A DNA stretch of 64,000 bases from Christensenella hongkongensis (lineage in GTDB: Bacteria; Bacillota; Clostridia; Christensenellales; Christensenellaceae): the NCBI RefSeq assembly GCF_000981035.1, contig NZ_LAYJ01000102.1:1-64000 (forward strand). The letters run 5' to 3'. Below, piece after piece: positions 24,534 through 33,709 of this stretch. The position numbers and the translations under genes are program-made. The notes under the pieces were generated by a model. The model ran no database searches and was not told the origin of the DNA. It was given only the letters and a program-made list of their open reading frames with translations. How positions within the stretch are numbered: the first letter of the stretch is position 1; each line of letters starts with the position of its first letter.

Positions 24534-25418
24534 TTACCCGTTGATCCTCAGCTTCACAGGCGTTTTGATTTTTTCGATACACGCTTTTACCGCGCTGTCG
24601 TCAAGCCGTTCTATCCCCGGATTCCAGTATTCGCGTCCAAGAAATGTATACTTTTTCGCGGCAAACCGGTGATAGGGAAGAAAGTTGATCTCCGCCACTC
24701 CGATTTTTTCGGCAAACCGCACAATTTTAGTCAGCGAACCCACATCAAAATTGAACGATGGTATCACGGGAACACGGATGACGAGGCGTTTTGCCACTTT
24801 GGAAAGGCGTTCGCAGTTTTCCATGATGCGTTCGCACCGTACGCCTGTGTACGCAAGGTGGTTATCGCTATCCGTGCTTTTTATGTCGAATAAAAACACA
24901 TCAACAAAGGGTGCGATTCGTACAAAATGCTCCCACGGAACATAACCGCACGTCTCAATGGCGGTTCCAATACCGTTTTTTTTGCACAAAGAAAGCGTCT
25001 CCTCAAGAAAATCCACCTGCAAAAGGGGTTCGCCGCCGCTGAACGTTACGCCGCCGCCCGTACGGGCGTAAAACGACGCGTCCCGTATTGCGATGTCCAA
25101 AACCTCCTTTGGAGTAACATATTCTCCCTTAAGGTATTTAGCTTCGGCATAGCAGGTCTGTACGCATTTTCCACAGTCCGTGCACAGCGAACGGTCAATA
25201 TCGATTGTTTTTGTCGCTCCCGTGGGGCATGCCCTGATGCACATTCCACAACCGATGCACAGGTCAGGGTTAAAGAGGATCTCCGGCTGAGGATGGATGG
25301 ATTCAGGATTGCAGCACCACCTGCAGCGCAAAGGGCAGCCCTTCAGGAATATTGTCGTACGTATGCCGGGCCCGTCATGTATGGAAAACCGCTGGACGTC
25401 AAAAATACAACCCTTCAT
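24534..25418 (-). CDS. Glycyl-radical enzyme activating protein (radical SAM)
   Basis: 294 residues. The radical SAM motif CPLRCRWCCNPES follows the PflA-type start FDVQRFSIHDGPGIRTTIFLKGC. Two ferredoxin-type 4Fe-4S motifs follow: CIGCGMCIRACPTGA and CTDCGKCVQTCYAEA. FSGGEPLLQ is the GGE motif that holds the SAM amino group. It generates the glycyl radical on its partner by abstracting a hydrogen via a 5'-deoxyadenosyl radical. The gene starts one base after the enzyme's stop codon, so the pair is a two-gene operon. The extra cluster domain is typical of activases for dehydratases and lyases other than PflB. Confidence 0.93.
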   Translation of the reverse strand: MKGCIFDVQRFSIHDGPGIRTTIFLKGCPLRCRWCCNPESIHPQPEILFNPDLCIGCGMCIRACPTGATKTIDIDRSLCTDCGKCVQTCYAEAKYLKGEYVTPKEVLDIAIRDASFYARTGGGVTFSGGEPLLQVDFLEETLSLCKKNGIGTAIETCGYVPWEHFVRIAPFVDVFLFDIKSTDSDNHLAYTGVRCERIMENCERLSKVAKRLVIRVPVIPSFNFDVGSLTKIVRFAEKIGVAEINFLPYHRFAAKKYTFLGREYWNPGIERLDDSAVKACIEKIKTPVKLRING

Positions 25419-25419
25419 G

Positions 25420-27783
25420 TCAATACTGTAAAAGGCTTGTGCGGTCTATAATGTCGTCCTGCACATCCTTGCCAAGCACCGTGAAAAACGCACTGTAGCC
25501 AGCGACGCGCACAACGAGCGAACGGTATTCGTCCGGACATTCCTGCGCGTGTTTGAGATCGTCTTGCGTTACCACGTTAAACTGTGTTTCCCACACTCCG
25601 CAATCTACGATGCTTCGCATATATTCGCCAAACACCCGTTTGCTGTCCTCACCTTTGAATATAGACGGATGCAGGAGCTGGTTCAATACGGAGCCATGCC
25701 CTGCGCGTACGTTGCACAGCTTACCGGCAGACCTCAAAATTGCAGTTGCGCCGCATTTATCGTCACCATGTGTGGGCGATACGCCGCCATCGTTAAGCGG
25801 CTCCCCCGCATGCCTGCCGTTTGGCGTAGCGGCAGTGTGTTCTCCGTTGGGGACATTGGCAGTCATATAATAGATGCCTGCCGTAAAAATACCGCCACGC
25901 GCGTTCCTGGGCCCCTCAAGCGCATCGCAGAATACCGCAACTGCAAAATCGCTCATGTCGTCGGCTTTGTCGATGTCGTTGCCGTATTTGGGCGCTTTGT
26001 TTTTGAGCATAAGCCTCAGGGGCTCGTTATCTGCAAAATCGTTTTTCAGTGCGGCGACCAGTTCCGCCATACTGAGTGATTTTTCATCAAAAACAAATTT
26101 TTCGATTGCCACCAGCGAATCGCCCACTGTAATCGGCCCGACTCCAAGCGGGGAGGTATAGTTATATGTTGCGCCGCCGCGTTCAAAATCAACGCCTTTT
26201 TCAATGCAATCGTCGATCACAACCGAGCAGAAGGGCAGGGAGAGGAATTTTTTGTGGCACATATCGATCACGCGGTCATACCTGATAAGGATGTCTGTAA
26301 AATAATTCACCTGCTTGCGGTAGGCGTCCTTAACGTCCTCAATGGAGGTAAAGGAGCACGGATCACCTGTCTGCGGCCCCATTTGCTGCCCGGTGAGCAT
26401 GCACTTCCCGTCGTTAAGCGCCAGCTCGAAGCACTTTGCGAGGTTGATATGCCCGCAGTTGCCCCAACTGTTCGTCTTGCCGTCGATCACGGGCTCGCTG
26501 CAGCCAAGGAAGCTGAAATTATACGCATCCGCATCGCTGGCGCCGATTTGCTTTACTGCCTGCCCAATCAGTTTGTCATTATATATTTTTACTTTGTTAA
26601 GTCCGGCCTTTACGTTTTCGGTTACCGCGTCGATCAGCCTTTGGGACGTGTGCTCATGAATCCTGACGGCAATATCGGGCTGTGCAAGGCCGATTCCCCT
26701 GTCTGCCTCCAGTACGAGGATCGATACATCGTTTGTAACGTCGCTGCCGTCGGCGAGCGTGCCGCCAATCGTGATCGTCTGCCCGTGTGCCGGACCGGTG
26801 TTCACAAGGGTGGATTCGTTCGAGGAAATTTTATCGATCTCGCTCAGCTTCAGGTAAAAGCATTCCATCAGTTCAAGCGCGGAATCATGGTCAATTTTTC
26901 CTGCGTCAAGGTCGGCCTTATAATATGGATAGAGATACTTATCCAGCCTGCCGATGCTGATCGCAAGGCCGTTTCCTTCGAGCTGGATGGCAAGCTGTGT
27001 CAGGTAGATAAACTGAAGCGCCTCCCAGTAGGAAGAAGCTGGCCGGGCCGGGATATTCGCACAGTTTTCTGCAATCTGCAGGAGCTCTTTTTTTCGTGCG
27101 GGATTGCTTTCCTTCTTTGCCATGTTCTTTGCAAGTGCGGAAAACCGGTTCATGTATTTGATGACCGCCTTCATCGCCTCGATGCAGGATAAGTAAAATT
27201 CGCGTTTATCCACATAGTCGTCCATAAGGGAGTCCAGTGCGGACAATTTTTCCTTGCAGATGCAAATTATGTTATCAAAGCCGGTCGCAAGCAAATACTC
27301 GTAGTTTGGAACCAGATGTCCCGGCGATTTGGACGCGTAGCTGGCATTGTAAATCACGCCAAAATCAATGATCTTCTGCAAATCATCAGGCACACAGGCC
27401 ATAACGCGTTCGTCGAGCGCGCGCCCCTTCCAGTATCTGAGGCATTTGTGCATCTCCTTTTTTTGTTCCTCGGTGATTGCGAACCGGTCTCCCTGGCGCG
27501 TCATAAAGTCGTCCATCTGAGTAGAAAGCCAGCCGGCGGCATAATCGGGGAACATAGGCGTGCTGCGGACTTTCCGGGCGTGACAGCCTACGATCAGCTC
27601 GTGATCGTGAATGGAAATCGTCATATGCTCCATAATGTGCCGAAGCGCAAGCGCCCGCTTCATGGGATCCGATTTATTTTCGTTATTTTGATAGCTTTCC
27701 GTGACGAGTACGGCGCGTTCGATATCTGCGCTGCGCGTAGCCGAGAAAAAAGCATTTTTCAGTGCCGTTATTCTGTCGCTCAT
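25420..27783 (-). CDS. Glycyl radical enzyme, substrate unknown
   Basis: 787 residues, full length for the pyruvate formate-lyase/diol dehydratase family. The glycyl radical loop is RVAGYSAFF (Gly762). The active-site thiyl loop is FLGCSEPVIDGKTNSWGN with Cys428 and Glu430; Cys-x-Glu is the pattern of dehydratases and C-N/C-C lyases, not of PflB, which has two adjacent cysteines. Most characterised members read GCVEP; the Ser here and the following text do not match a subfamily I can name. It acts in the cytoplasm under strictly anaerobic conditions. It is divergently transcribed from the PTS cluster, which may supply the substrate. Confidence 0.88.
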   Translation of the reverse strand: MSDRITALKNAFFSATRSADIERAVLVTESYQNNENKSDPMKRALALRHIMEHMTISIHDHELIVGCHARKVRSTPMFPDYAAGWLSTQMDDFMTRQGDRFAITEEQKKEMHKCLRYWKGRALDERVMACVPDDLQKIIDFGVIYNASYASKSPGHLVPNYEYLLATGFDNIICICKEKLSALDSLMDDYVDKREFYLSCIEAMKAVIKYMNRFSALAKNMAKKESNPARKKELLQIAENCANIPARPASSYWEALQFIYLTQLAIQLEGNGLAISIGRLDKYLYPYYKADLDAGKIDHDSALELMECFYLKLSEIDKISSNESTLVNTGPAHGQTITIGGTLADGSDVTNDVSILVLEADRGIGLAQPDIAVRIHEHTSQRLIDAVTENVKAGLNKVKIYNDKLIGQAVKQIGASDADAYNFSFLGCSEPVIDGKTNSWGNCGHINLAKCFELALNDGKCMLTGQQMGPQTGDPCSFTSIEDVKDAYRKQVNYFTDILIRYDRVIDMCHKKFLSLPFCSVVIDDCIEKGVDFERGGATYNYTSPLGVGPITVGDSLVAIEKFVFDEKSLSMAELVAALKNDFADNEPLRLMLKNKAPKYGNDIDKADDMSDFAVAVFCDALEGPRNARGGIFTAGIYYMTANVPNGEHTAATPNGRHAGEPLNDGGVSPTHGDDKCGATAILRSAGKLCNVRAGHGSVLNQLLHPSIFKGEDSKRVFGEYMRSIVDCGVWETQFNVVTQDDLKHAQECPDEYRSLVVRVAGYSAFFTVLGKDVQDDIIDRTSLLQY

Positions 27784-27902
27784 ATCTTAAACCTCCAAAT
27801 TAAAATCTGTGTGCTTTGGCACAAAATCCGTGAACGCGATAGATAATGCCGTCCAATCGGGCGTTTCGGTGCCACGGAAGCCGTAAGGCCCCTTTGATTC
27901 TT

Positions 27903-28031
27903 ATTATAGTAAAGGCGCCGCAGCGTCTAAAGTCACAATTATGTCGCCCGCCCAGGACAAGAATTGCACGCAACAATCGATGGTTTAAGCGTGGCTTTCT
28001 GTTTTCTTTTCGCCCGGGATGATGATATGAT
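27903..28031. promoter_or_regulatory. Divergent promoter region
   Basis: Minus strand: TTTAGA, 17 bases, TATAAT (27931-27903) for the glycyl radical enzyme. Plus strand: an extended -10, TGA-TATGAT (28023-28031), for the EI-like gene with a poor -35 (TTTCTT). The rest of the 286-base gap shows no gene. Confidence 0.5.
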
Positions 28032-28069
28032 AGAAAGAAATGGCAAATTGGTTTTGAGGATCGGCAATT

Positions 28070-29623
28070 ATGCAGCGTTATAAAAAACAGGATGCGAGCA
28101 TCGAATGCGAATTTATCGTCCCGGCAGAAGTCTGTGGAAAGGCCGTAAGGCTTGGCCTGCAAAAAGAGCAGCCGCAAATGCAGCAGGCGGGCAAACGGGC
28201 GCAGCTCCAGAGATTTGAAAGCGCGGCGTCCGCGTTTTGCCGCTCTCTTCGTGATTTGAAACATTATGCGCACGGTAAAACGCAAAAACAGGTATTGTCA
28301 GCCCTCCTTGTTTTGGCAGAGGATACTGAGCTCCATAATGATATTGCGGGGCGAATCCTGACGGGTGAAACGGCTGAGGCTGCCGTGAAAACTGTTGCGG
28401 AGCAATATGTGGGAATTATGCGGAGGGCGGAAGACGGACAAATGCGCTCGGGCGCGGTAGAGCTGGAAAGTATTTGTACTGGATTTTTGGAGCACATGTC
28501 CCGCGGATGCGAAACGGACTACGCAGGTTACAGGGATCGCATCGTTGTGGCGCTGGAGATATCGGCGATACAAATCATGCGCCTTTCCATGGCTGGCGCG
28601 CTTGGCGTAGCAGTGGAACGGGGGAGCAAAACAGGGCATGCGGCAATTTTCGCAAAAACCGAAGGAATGCCCTATGCTATTGCGGCGGAAGGTTTGTACG
28701 ATGAAGTGGCAGACGGAGACATGGTTTTATTCGATCCGGAAAAGGAGCATATTGTGATACGGCCCCCAGATATACAGGCGTCCGGTTCCAAAAAATGCGA
28801 AGAGAGCCAGGCAAAGCCAAAGCCGTTTTTTGCAGCGAACGTAACCGGACGGCGCGGCGCGCTCAGCGCAAAGAAAAACGGCGCGTGGGGAATCGGCCTT
28901 TTGCGGACGGAAGCGCTGTTGATGCAATACCACAGGGAGCCGGGGGAAAAAGAGCAGGAAGAATTGTACCGGACAATTTTACAGGCGGGCCTGCCGGTCT
29001 ATGCCCGTCTGGCCGATATGGACGAGGATAAAAGACTTCCCTGGCTCATGGCGGAAAAAGAGGGAAAGCGATTGCGCGGCATTGATGCGGTTTGTGAAAA
29101 CAGGAACTTTTATCAGGCGCAAATCAGGGCGCTTCTTGGCGCGGGTTATCTTGCGCCTCATGGAATTATGGCGCCGATGATACGCTGCGCTGAGGATTTT
29201 GTATACGTAAAAAGAATGGTTGCAGAAGCCGCGCAGGACAGGAAAATACCGGCGGAACGCCTGAAAACAGGCTGTATGGTTGAAACGCCGCAAGCGGTGG
29301 AAGACATTGAGGAAATCGCGGGGCTTGCCGGTTTTTTGAGCATTGGAACAAACGATTTGACGCGATACACGCTGGGCATGCCGCGGGAAGAGGACTTATC
29401 AACGTTGTATCCGGAAATCAAAAAAAGTATCAGCAAGGTTGTGCGGGAAAGCCACAAAAAAGGGGTAAGCGTAGGAATTTGCGGCGACGCAGCTGCAAAT
29501 AAAAACAACTTGCTTTTTTTCGATGAGATTGGCGTGGACTATGTCAGCGTACCGCCTTCCCTGATCGCCGGGCTTGCCGATTTACATGATAAAAATGAGG
29601 AATCTGATTTCCGCGGGCGTTGA
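28070..29623 (+). CDS. PTS enzyme I-like PEP phosphotransferase
   Basis: 517 residues, about 55 shorter than ordinary PtsI. The phospho-histidine site is GSKTGHAAIFAK (canonical GGxTSHAAI), followed by the PEP-binding barrel: LLRTEALLM, MVETPQAVEDI, SIGTNDLTRYTLG and the active-site Cys in VGICGDAAA. EI takes phosphate from PEP and passes it to HPr. It is encoded at the head of a cluster with its own HPr and EII genes, so it is probably dedicated to that system. The active-site Ser before His is replaced by Gly and the N-terminal HPr-binding region is short; phosphotransfer activity is likely but not certain. Confidence 0.8.
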   Translation: MQRYKKQDASIECEFIVPAEVCGKAVRLGLQKEQPQMQQAGKRAQLQRFESAASAFCRSLRDLKHYAHGKTQKQVLSALLVLAEDTELHNDIAGRILTGETAEAAVKTVAEQYVGIMRRAEDGQMRSGAVELESICTGFLEHMSRGCETDYAGYRDRIVVALEISAIQIMRLSMAGALGVAVERGSKTGHAAIFAKTEGMPYAIAAEGLYDEVADGDMVLFDPEKEHIVIRPPDIQASGSKKCEESQAKPKPFFAANVTGRRGALSAKKNGAWGIGLLRTEALLMQYHREPGEKEQEELYRTILQAGLPVYARLADMDEDKRLPWLMAEKEGKRLRGIDAVCENRNFYQAQIRALLGAGYLAPHGIMAPMIRCAEDFVYVKRMVAEAAQDRKIPAERLKTGCMVETPQAVEDIEEIAGLAGFLSIGTNDLTRYTLGMPREEDLSTLYPEIKKSISKVVRESHKKGVSVGICGDAAANKNNLLFFDEIGVDYVSVPPSLIAGLADLHDKNEESDFRGR

Positions 29624-29700
29624 CACCATTGTTACTTTTTCTTGCCCCTGTCTGAATTTATAATAAGGATCGATGTTAATATTATTTCAGGCAGGTTATT

Positions 29701-31242
29701 ATGGCTAATTATTTGATTGGATGCGATATTGGAACGAGCGGTGCGAAGGCCATCGTGATTGACGATCAGGGGACACTGCTGGGGAGCGGATATATTGAAT
29801 ACCCACTGCTTGCTTCGCAGCCCGGATGGTCGGAGCACGATCCGCAGGATTATTGGAGGGTGTTCAAACACGTGGTGCGCGGCGCGCTCCAAAATTCCGG
29901 CGTGGATAACAGGGAAGTCAGGGGAATCAGCGTAAGCTCGTGTTCGCCATGCAGCGTTTTTGTAGACCGCCAGGGGAATGCGCTGGACAGAAGCCAGACA
30001 TGGCAGGACCGGCGCGCGGTGGACGAGTGCCGGTATGTGCAGCAGTTTTATAGCGCTGATGAAATATTCGAGCTTACCGCAAATACGCTGGATCCGCATA
30101 TTGGAGCTCTGAAGTTGCTATGGGAAAAAAACAACCGTCCGGAAATCTACCAGAAAACCTTTAAGATGCTCAACCCCGCCAATTATATTACGATGCTGCT
30201 CACAGGGGAATTTGTAACGGATTACTCGAATGCGTCGCTCACCGGCTTGGTGTTTGACATCAGGAACCGGAAATGGCGGATGGATATCGCGGAAAAGGTC
30301 GGGCTTGATCCGGATAAATTCACGCGGCTCGCCCCGTGCGACGAGGTGGTGGGGGAAGTGACGCAAAAGGCGGCGCAGGAATGCGGCCTTGCGGCAGGCA
30401 CGCCTGTTGTGGCGGGAACGATGGACTGCAATGCGGGATGGCTTGGAAACGGCGCAACGATGCCGGGCGACGCGAGCTTTGTCATGGGCACCGCGGGCGC
30501 GCTTGGCGTTGTGCACCAAAATCAGGTTTTCACAAAAACGATGACGAACGTTGTGCATACCGCGTATTCCGGCCAAAACTATACGACGCTTGCGGGAACG
30601 GCCTGCTGCGGCGGGCTGATGAGGTATTTCAGGGATGCGCTCGTGGAAACCGACGCGCGGATCGCCAAAGAGAACGGAGAAGATATTTATGATATCCTGA
30701 CGGCAGAGGCGCAGAAAATACAGCCGGGCGCAAACGGCCTGCTCATTTTACCGTATCTGTCCGGCGAAAGGACGCCGCTATGGAATCCGCTTGCGCGCGG
30801 GGTGGTATTCGGATTATCCTTATCGCATACGCGCGGGCATTGGGTGCGTTCAATGATGGAAAGCGCAATTTATGCGGTTTACCACTGCGTGAAAATCATG
30901 AAGGAAAACGGGCTTGAAATGAAGCTGCCGATTGTAGTGAGCGAGGGCGGCTCAAAGAGCCCGCTATGGCGGCAGATTGCCGCGGATGTGATGGGAATCG
31001 AGTTTTCCTATACGCCCAACGCAAAGGGCGCGCCGATGGGCGATGCAATCAATGCGGGCGTAGGCGTTGGGATATTCAGGGATTACGAGGTCGCGAAGGA
31101 TTTTATTGAGGTAAGCGAGTTTAACAAACCAGACGGGCAGAACCACGCGCTCTACCAAAAATATTTTGAACAGTATCTAAAGCTTTATGAAGACGTAAAA
31201 CCGGATTTTGAATCTCTTGCACAGTTATTGAAGGCGGAGTAA
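29701..31242 (+). CDS. FGGY-family sugar kinase (xylulokinase-like)
   Basis: 513 residues. It starts with the phosphate-1 motif YLIGCDIGTSGAKAIVID and continues with ISVSSCSPCSVFVD, TMDCNAGWLGNG, a phosphate-2 block and the adenosine motif VSEGGSKSPLWRQIAADVMG near the C-terminus. It phosphorylates a ketose or polyol with ATP. A TATAAT-like element lies about 45 bases upstream. It sits between the EI-like gene and the PTS regulator, which is unusual because PTS import already phosphorylates the sugar. The substrate cannot be chosen; xylulose-type sugars are the default for this branch. Confidence 0.87.
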   Translation: MANYLIGCDIGTSGAKAIVIDDQGTLLGSGYIEYPLLASQPGWSEHDPQDYWRVFKHVVRGALQNSGVDNREVRGISVSSCSPCSVFVDRQGNALDRSQTWQDRRAVDECRYVQQFYSADEIFELTANTLDPHIGALKLLWEKNNRPEIYQKTFKMLNPANYITMLLTGEFVTDYSNASLTGLVFDIRNRKWRMDIAEKVGLDPDKFTRLAPCDEVVGEVTQKAAQECGLAAGTPVVAGTMDCNAGWLGNGATMPGDASFVMGTAGALGVVHQNQVFTKTMTNVVHTAYSGQNYTTLAGTACCGGLMRYFRDALVETDARIAKENGEDIYDILTAEAQKIQPGANGLLILPYLSGERTPLWNPLARGVVFGLSLSHTRGHWVRSMMESAIYAVYHCVKIMKENGLEMKLPIVVSEGGSKSPLWRQIAADVMGIEFSYTPNAKGAPMGDAINAGVGVGIFRDYEVAKDFIEVSEFNKPDGQNHALYQKYFEQYLKLYEDVKPDFESLAQLLKAE

Positions 31243-31245
31243 GGA

Positions 31246-33324
31246 ATGTTAAGTCAAAAGTGCGCCCAAATCATATCATATCTTTGCCAGCAGGCAAACG
31301 GGGAAGAATTTGTCCGCGTGGAAGAGCTGGCGAAAAAATACAACGTGTCGGAACGCACGATCCGTTATGATATCGATAAGATCGATTATTTTCTGAAAAA
31401 AAACTCCTTTCACGAGCTGCTGCGCGAAAAAGGCCTTGGAATACGCCTTGACGAATCACCGGAAAACATCAGGAAAATAAAACAAACCATGCTTGAATCA
31501 AACCTGCAGAATTACGTAATGACAAAGCAGGAACGGGTGGTTTTTATTGTCATGATGCTTTTTGACGCAGAAGGGTTTATCAAATATGATGAAATCGCCG
31601 ACAAATTTTTTGTGAGCAGGAAAACGGCGATTGAGGATGTGCGTTCCTTAAAGGACGACATAGGCGAAGACAGCCTGCAATCAACAAAGTATGGTATTAT
31701 GCTGCACGTGGACGAACCAAAGCGGCGCAGGGTTGTAATAGACTATGCCTTAAGCGTGTTTACGCCGCTCGAACTTTGGGAGATTACGCAGGATATATTT
31801 TCCAATATCAGCATCGTTATTGAACGAAAATGGCGTAAGATGATGGATGGAAAATTCGTCGATACGTGCGGGAAAGTCCTGCGTGAAACAGAAAACAAAA
31901 ATAAAAAGCTGCTGACGGACGATTATTATTACCTTGTGGTAATCCTGACCGCGCTGTCCCTTTCGCGCGCGGCGCAGGGGTTTACGGCAGGCGGGGCGGA
32001 ATACAGCGGGGAAGACGCTTTCCTCAATGAGTTTTTTGACGGGGTGCAGGCAAGCCTTAAGATGGAAATAAGCGCGAATGAAAGGGCGTTTATCGAAAGC
32101 GAGGTGAAGCGCATCCTGCAGCCGGATGGAAGCGAAGGGATTGAGATCAAGGCAGACCTGATTGCCGAACAGTTCATCATACGCATCAGCGATCTTACGG
32201 ATGAAAAATATTATATGGATCAAACGCTCAGGCAAAGCCTGCGCCAGCATTTTGAAAGAGCCCTTAAAACAACGGTGAAGGCAAGGGCCGTTACAGGGAC
32301 ATTCGACGAATATGTGAAAAAAAACAAAGAGCTGTTCGGTGAAGTCAGAAGGCTGCTCGATGAAATCAACGCGTTTGACGCGGTGGTTGATAAGGAATCA
32401 GAGGCGGTACTTGTCATGCTGCATTTTTTGGCGGCAAGCGAACGAAAATTAAGTAAGTTTAATGATAAATACAGGGTGCTTGTGGTTTGTTTGAACGGGA
32501 TTGGAACAGCAAAAATGATATCGGCAATCATGCAAAGGCATTTTCCTGAGGTTGAAATTATCGATACGGCTTCCCTGCACAGGGTGGATGAGCTTGTGGA
32601 AAAGGAACAGCCTGATTTTATTCTTTCCACAGTCCCCGTTAACAGCAGGAATATCACGGTAATCGAGGTGCATTCCATGCTCAGCGGTAATGATATTGAA
32701 AAGATACGCTCGTTTATCAAAGCGCACCCACAAAAAAGTTCCCGCGGGCAGCAAAATGTATTTGAAAGGCTGATCGATGCGATTGGTGAGACTTGCGACA
32801 TCCGGGATATCATCGCCCTTGAGAGCAAGCTGAAAAACATTCTCAACCTCGAAAAACCGCAGAGGGAACGCAAGCTCAGGGATATGCTCACGCCGCAGAC
32901 AATTCAGGTGGGGGCTTTGGCCGCGGATTGGGAAGAGGCGGTCAGGGTAAGCGCGCAGCCCCTTTTAGAGCTTGGATTGATCGAGCAGAGCTATGTCGAC
33001 GCCATGGTGGATAATATTATTGAGATGGGGCCCTACGTTGTTATTGCGCCAGGCATCGCAATGCCGCATGCCTTGCCGGAAAACGGAGTGAACCAGAGCT
33101 GCATCGGGCTGGCGGTGCTGCAAAAGGAAGTCGAGTTTGGAAATGCCGCAAACGATCCCGTTAAGCTGATTTTTTCCATGGGCTCCCGGGACGGAAAAGA
33201 ACATATGAACGCCCTTGCGGAGCTGATTAATGTGATCAGCGATAAAGCCCTCGTCAGGGGAATCGAAAACGCACATACAAAGGAAGAGGTTATGGAGCTT
33301 CTCCATGAGTTTTGGCAGGAATGA
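31246..33324 (+). CDS. PRD-type transcriptional regulator with EIIB and EIIA domains
   Basis: 692 residues, four bases after the kinase stop. Domain order: two winged helices (YNVSERTIRYDIDKI; FVSRKTAIEDVRSL), two PRD domains (~190-400), a EIIB-like domain (VVCLNGIGTAKMISAIM, Cys candidate) and a C-terminal EIIA domain of the mannitol/fructose type with the phospho-His in GIAMPHALPENGV. This is the MtlR/LicR/ManR architecture: the activator reads PTS activity through phosphorylation. No separate EIIA gene is in the cluster, so this domain may also serve transport. Confidence 0.9.
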   Translation: MLSQKCAQIISYLCQQANGEEFVRVEELAKKYNVSERTIRYDIDKIDYFLKKNSFHELLREKGLGIRLDESPENIRKIKQTMLESNLQNYVMTKQERVVFIVMMLFDAEGFIKYDEIADKFFVSRKTAIEDVRSLKDDIGEDSLQSTKYGIMLHVDEPKRRRVVIDYALSVFTPLELWEITQDIFSNISIVIERKWRKMMDGKFVDTCGKVLRETENKNKKLLTDDYYYLVVILTALSLSRAAQGFTAGGAEYSGEDAFLNEFFDGVQASLKMEISANERAFIESEVKRILQPDGSEGIEIKADLIAEQFIIRISDLTDEKYYMDQTLRQSLRQHFERALKTTVKARAVTGTFDEYVKKNKELFGEVRRLLDEINAFDAVVDKESEAVLVMLHFLAASERKLSKFNDKYRVLVVCLNGIGTAKMISAIMQRHFPEVEIIDTASLHRVDELVEKEQPDFILSTVPVNSRNITVIEVHSMLSGNDIEKIRSFIKAHPQKSSRGQQNVFERLIDAIGETCDIRDIIALESKLKNILNLEKPQRERKLRDMLTPQTIQVGALAADWEEAVRVSAQPLLELGLIEQSYVDAMVDNIIEMGPYVVIAPGIAMPHALPENGVNQSCIGLAVLQKEVEFGNAANDPVKLIFSMGSRDGKEHMNALAELINVISDKALVRGIENAHTKEEVMELLHEFWQE

Positions 33325-33427
33325 AAATTAATTTTAAATATCGGCGTAGATGCGCTAAACTGGACATAAACGCATTACGGCAATCACACAGGGCGCCGGA
33401 ACTATGATGCGACGAAAAGGGAACGGA

Positions 33428-33709
33428 ATGAAAATCATCACATTGTGCGGCTGTGGCCTTGGAACTTGCTTCCTGCTCAAGTTCACAGTAGAAAAAGTAT
33501 TGGCAAAGCATGGCGTGAGCGCGCAGGTAACACCCTGCGATCTTGGCAGCGCCCCGCTGGAATATGCCGATATCTATGTATTCCCGCAGGGGCTTGAAAC
33601 GAAGGGGACGCTTTCTCCTGGCGCAAAGTTCGTTGAAATAGAAAACGTAATCGATGAAGCGGAAATTGAGGCAAAGCTTACGCAGTATTTGGAACATGAA
33701 ACGTTATGA
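33428..33709 (+). CDS. PTS EIIB component (ascorbate/lactose-like)
   Basis: 93 residues from the ATG at 33428; the ATG at 33404 would add eight basic residues and has no better site. The active Cys is in TLCGCGLGTCFLL, and the protein has the length of SgaB/UlaB-type EIIB. It receives phosphate from EIIA and gives it to the sugar during transport through EIIC. The stop overlaps the EIIC start (ATGA). Confidence 0.88.
   Translation: MKIITLCGCGLGTCFLLKFTVEKVLAKHGVSAQVTPCDLGSAPLEYADIYVFPQGLETKGTLSPGAKFVEIENVIDEAEIEAKLTQYLEHETL

Noticed and set aside
26254-27192. 312-codon open frame opposite the glycyl radical enzyme
   Set aside because: It lies wholly antisense to a gene with complete family motifs and shows no recognisable protein features; such long antisense frames are expected from codon bias.
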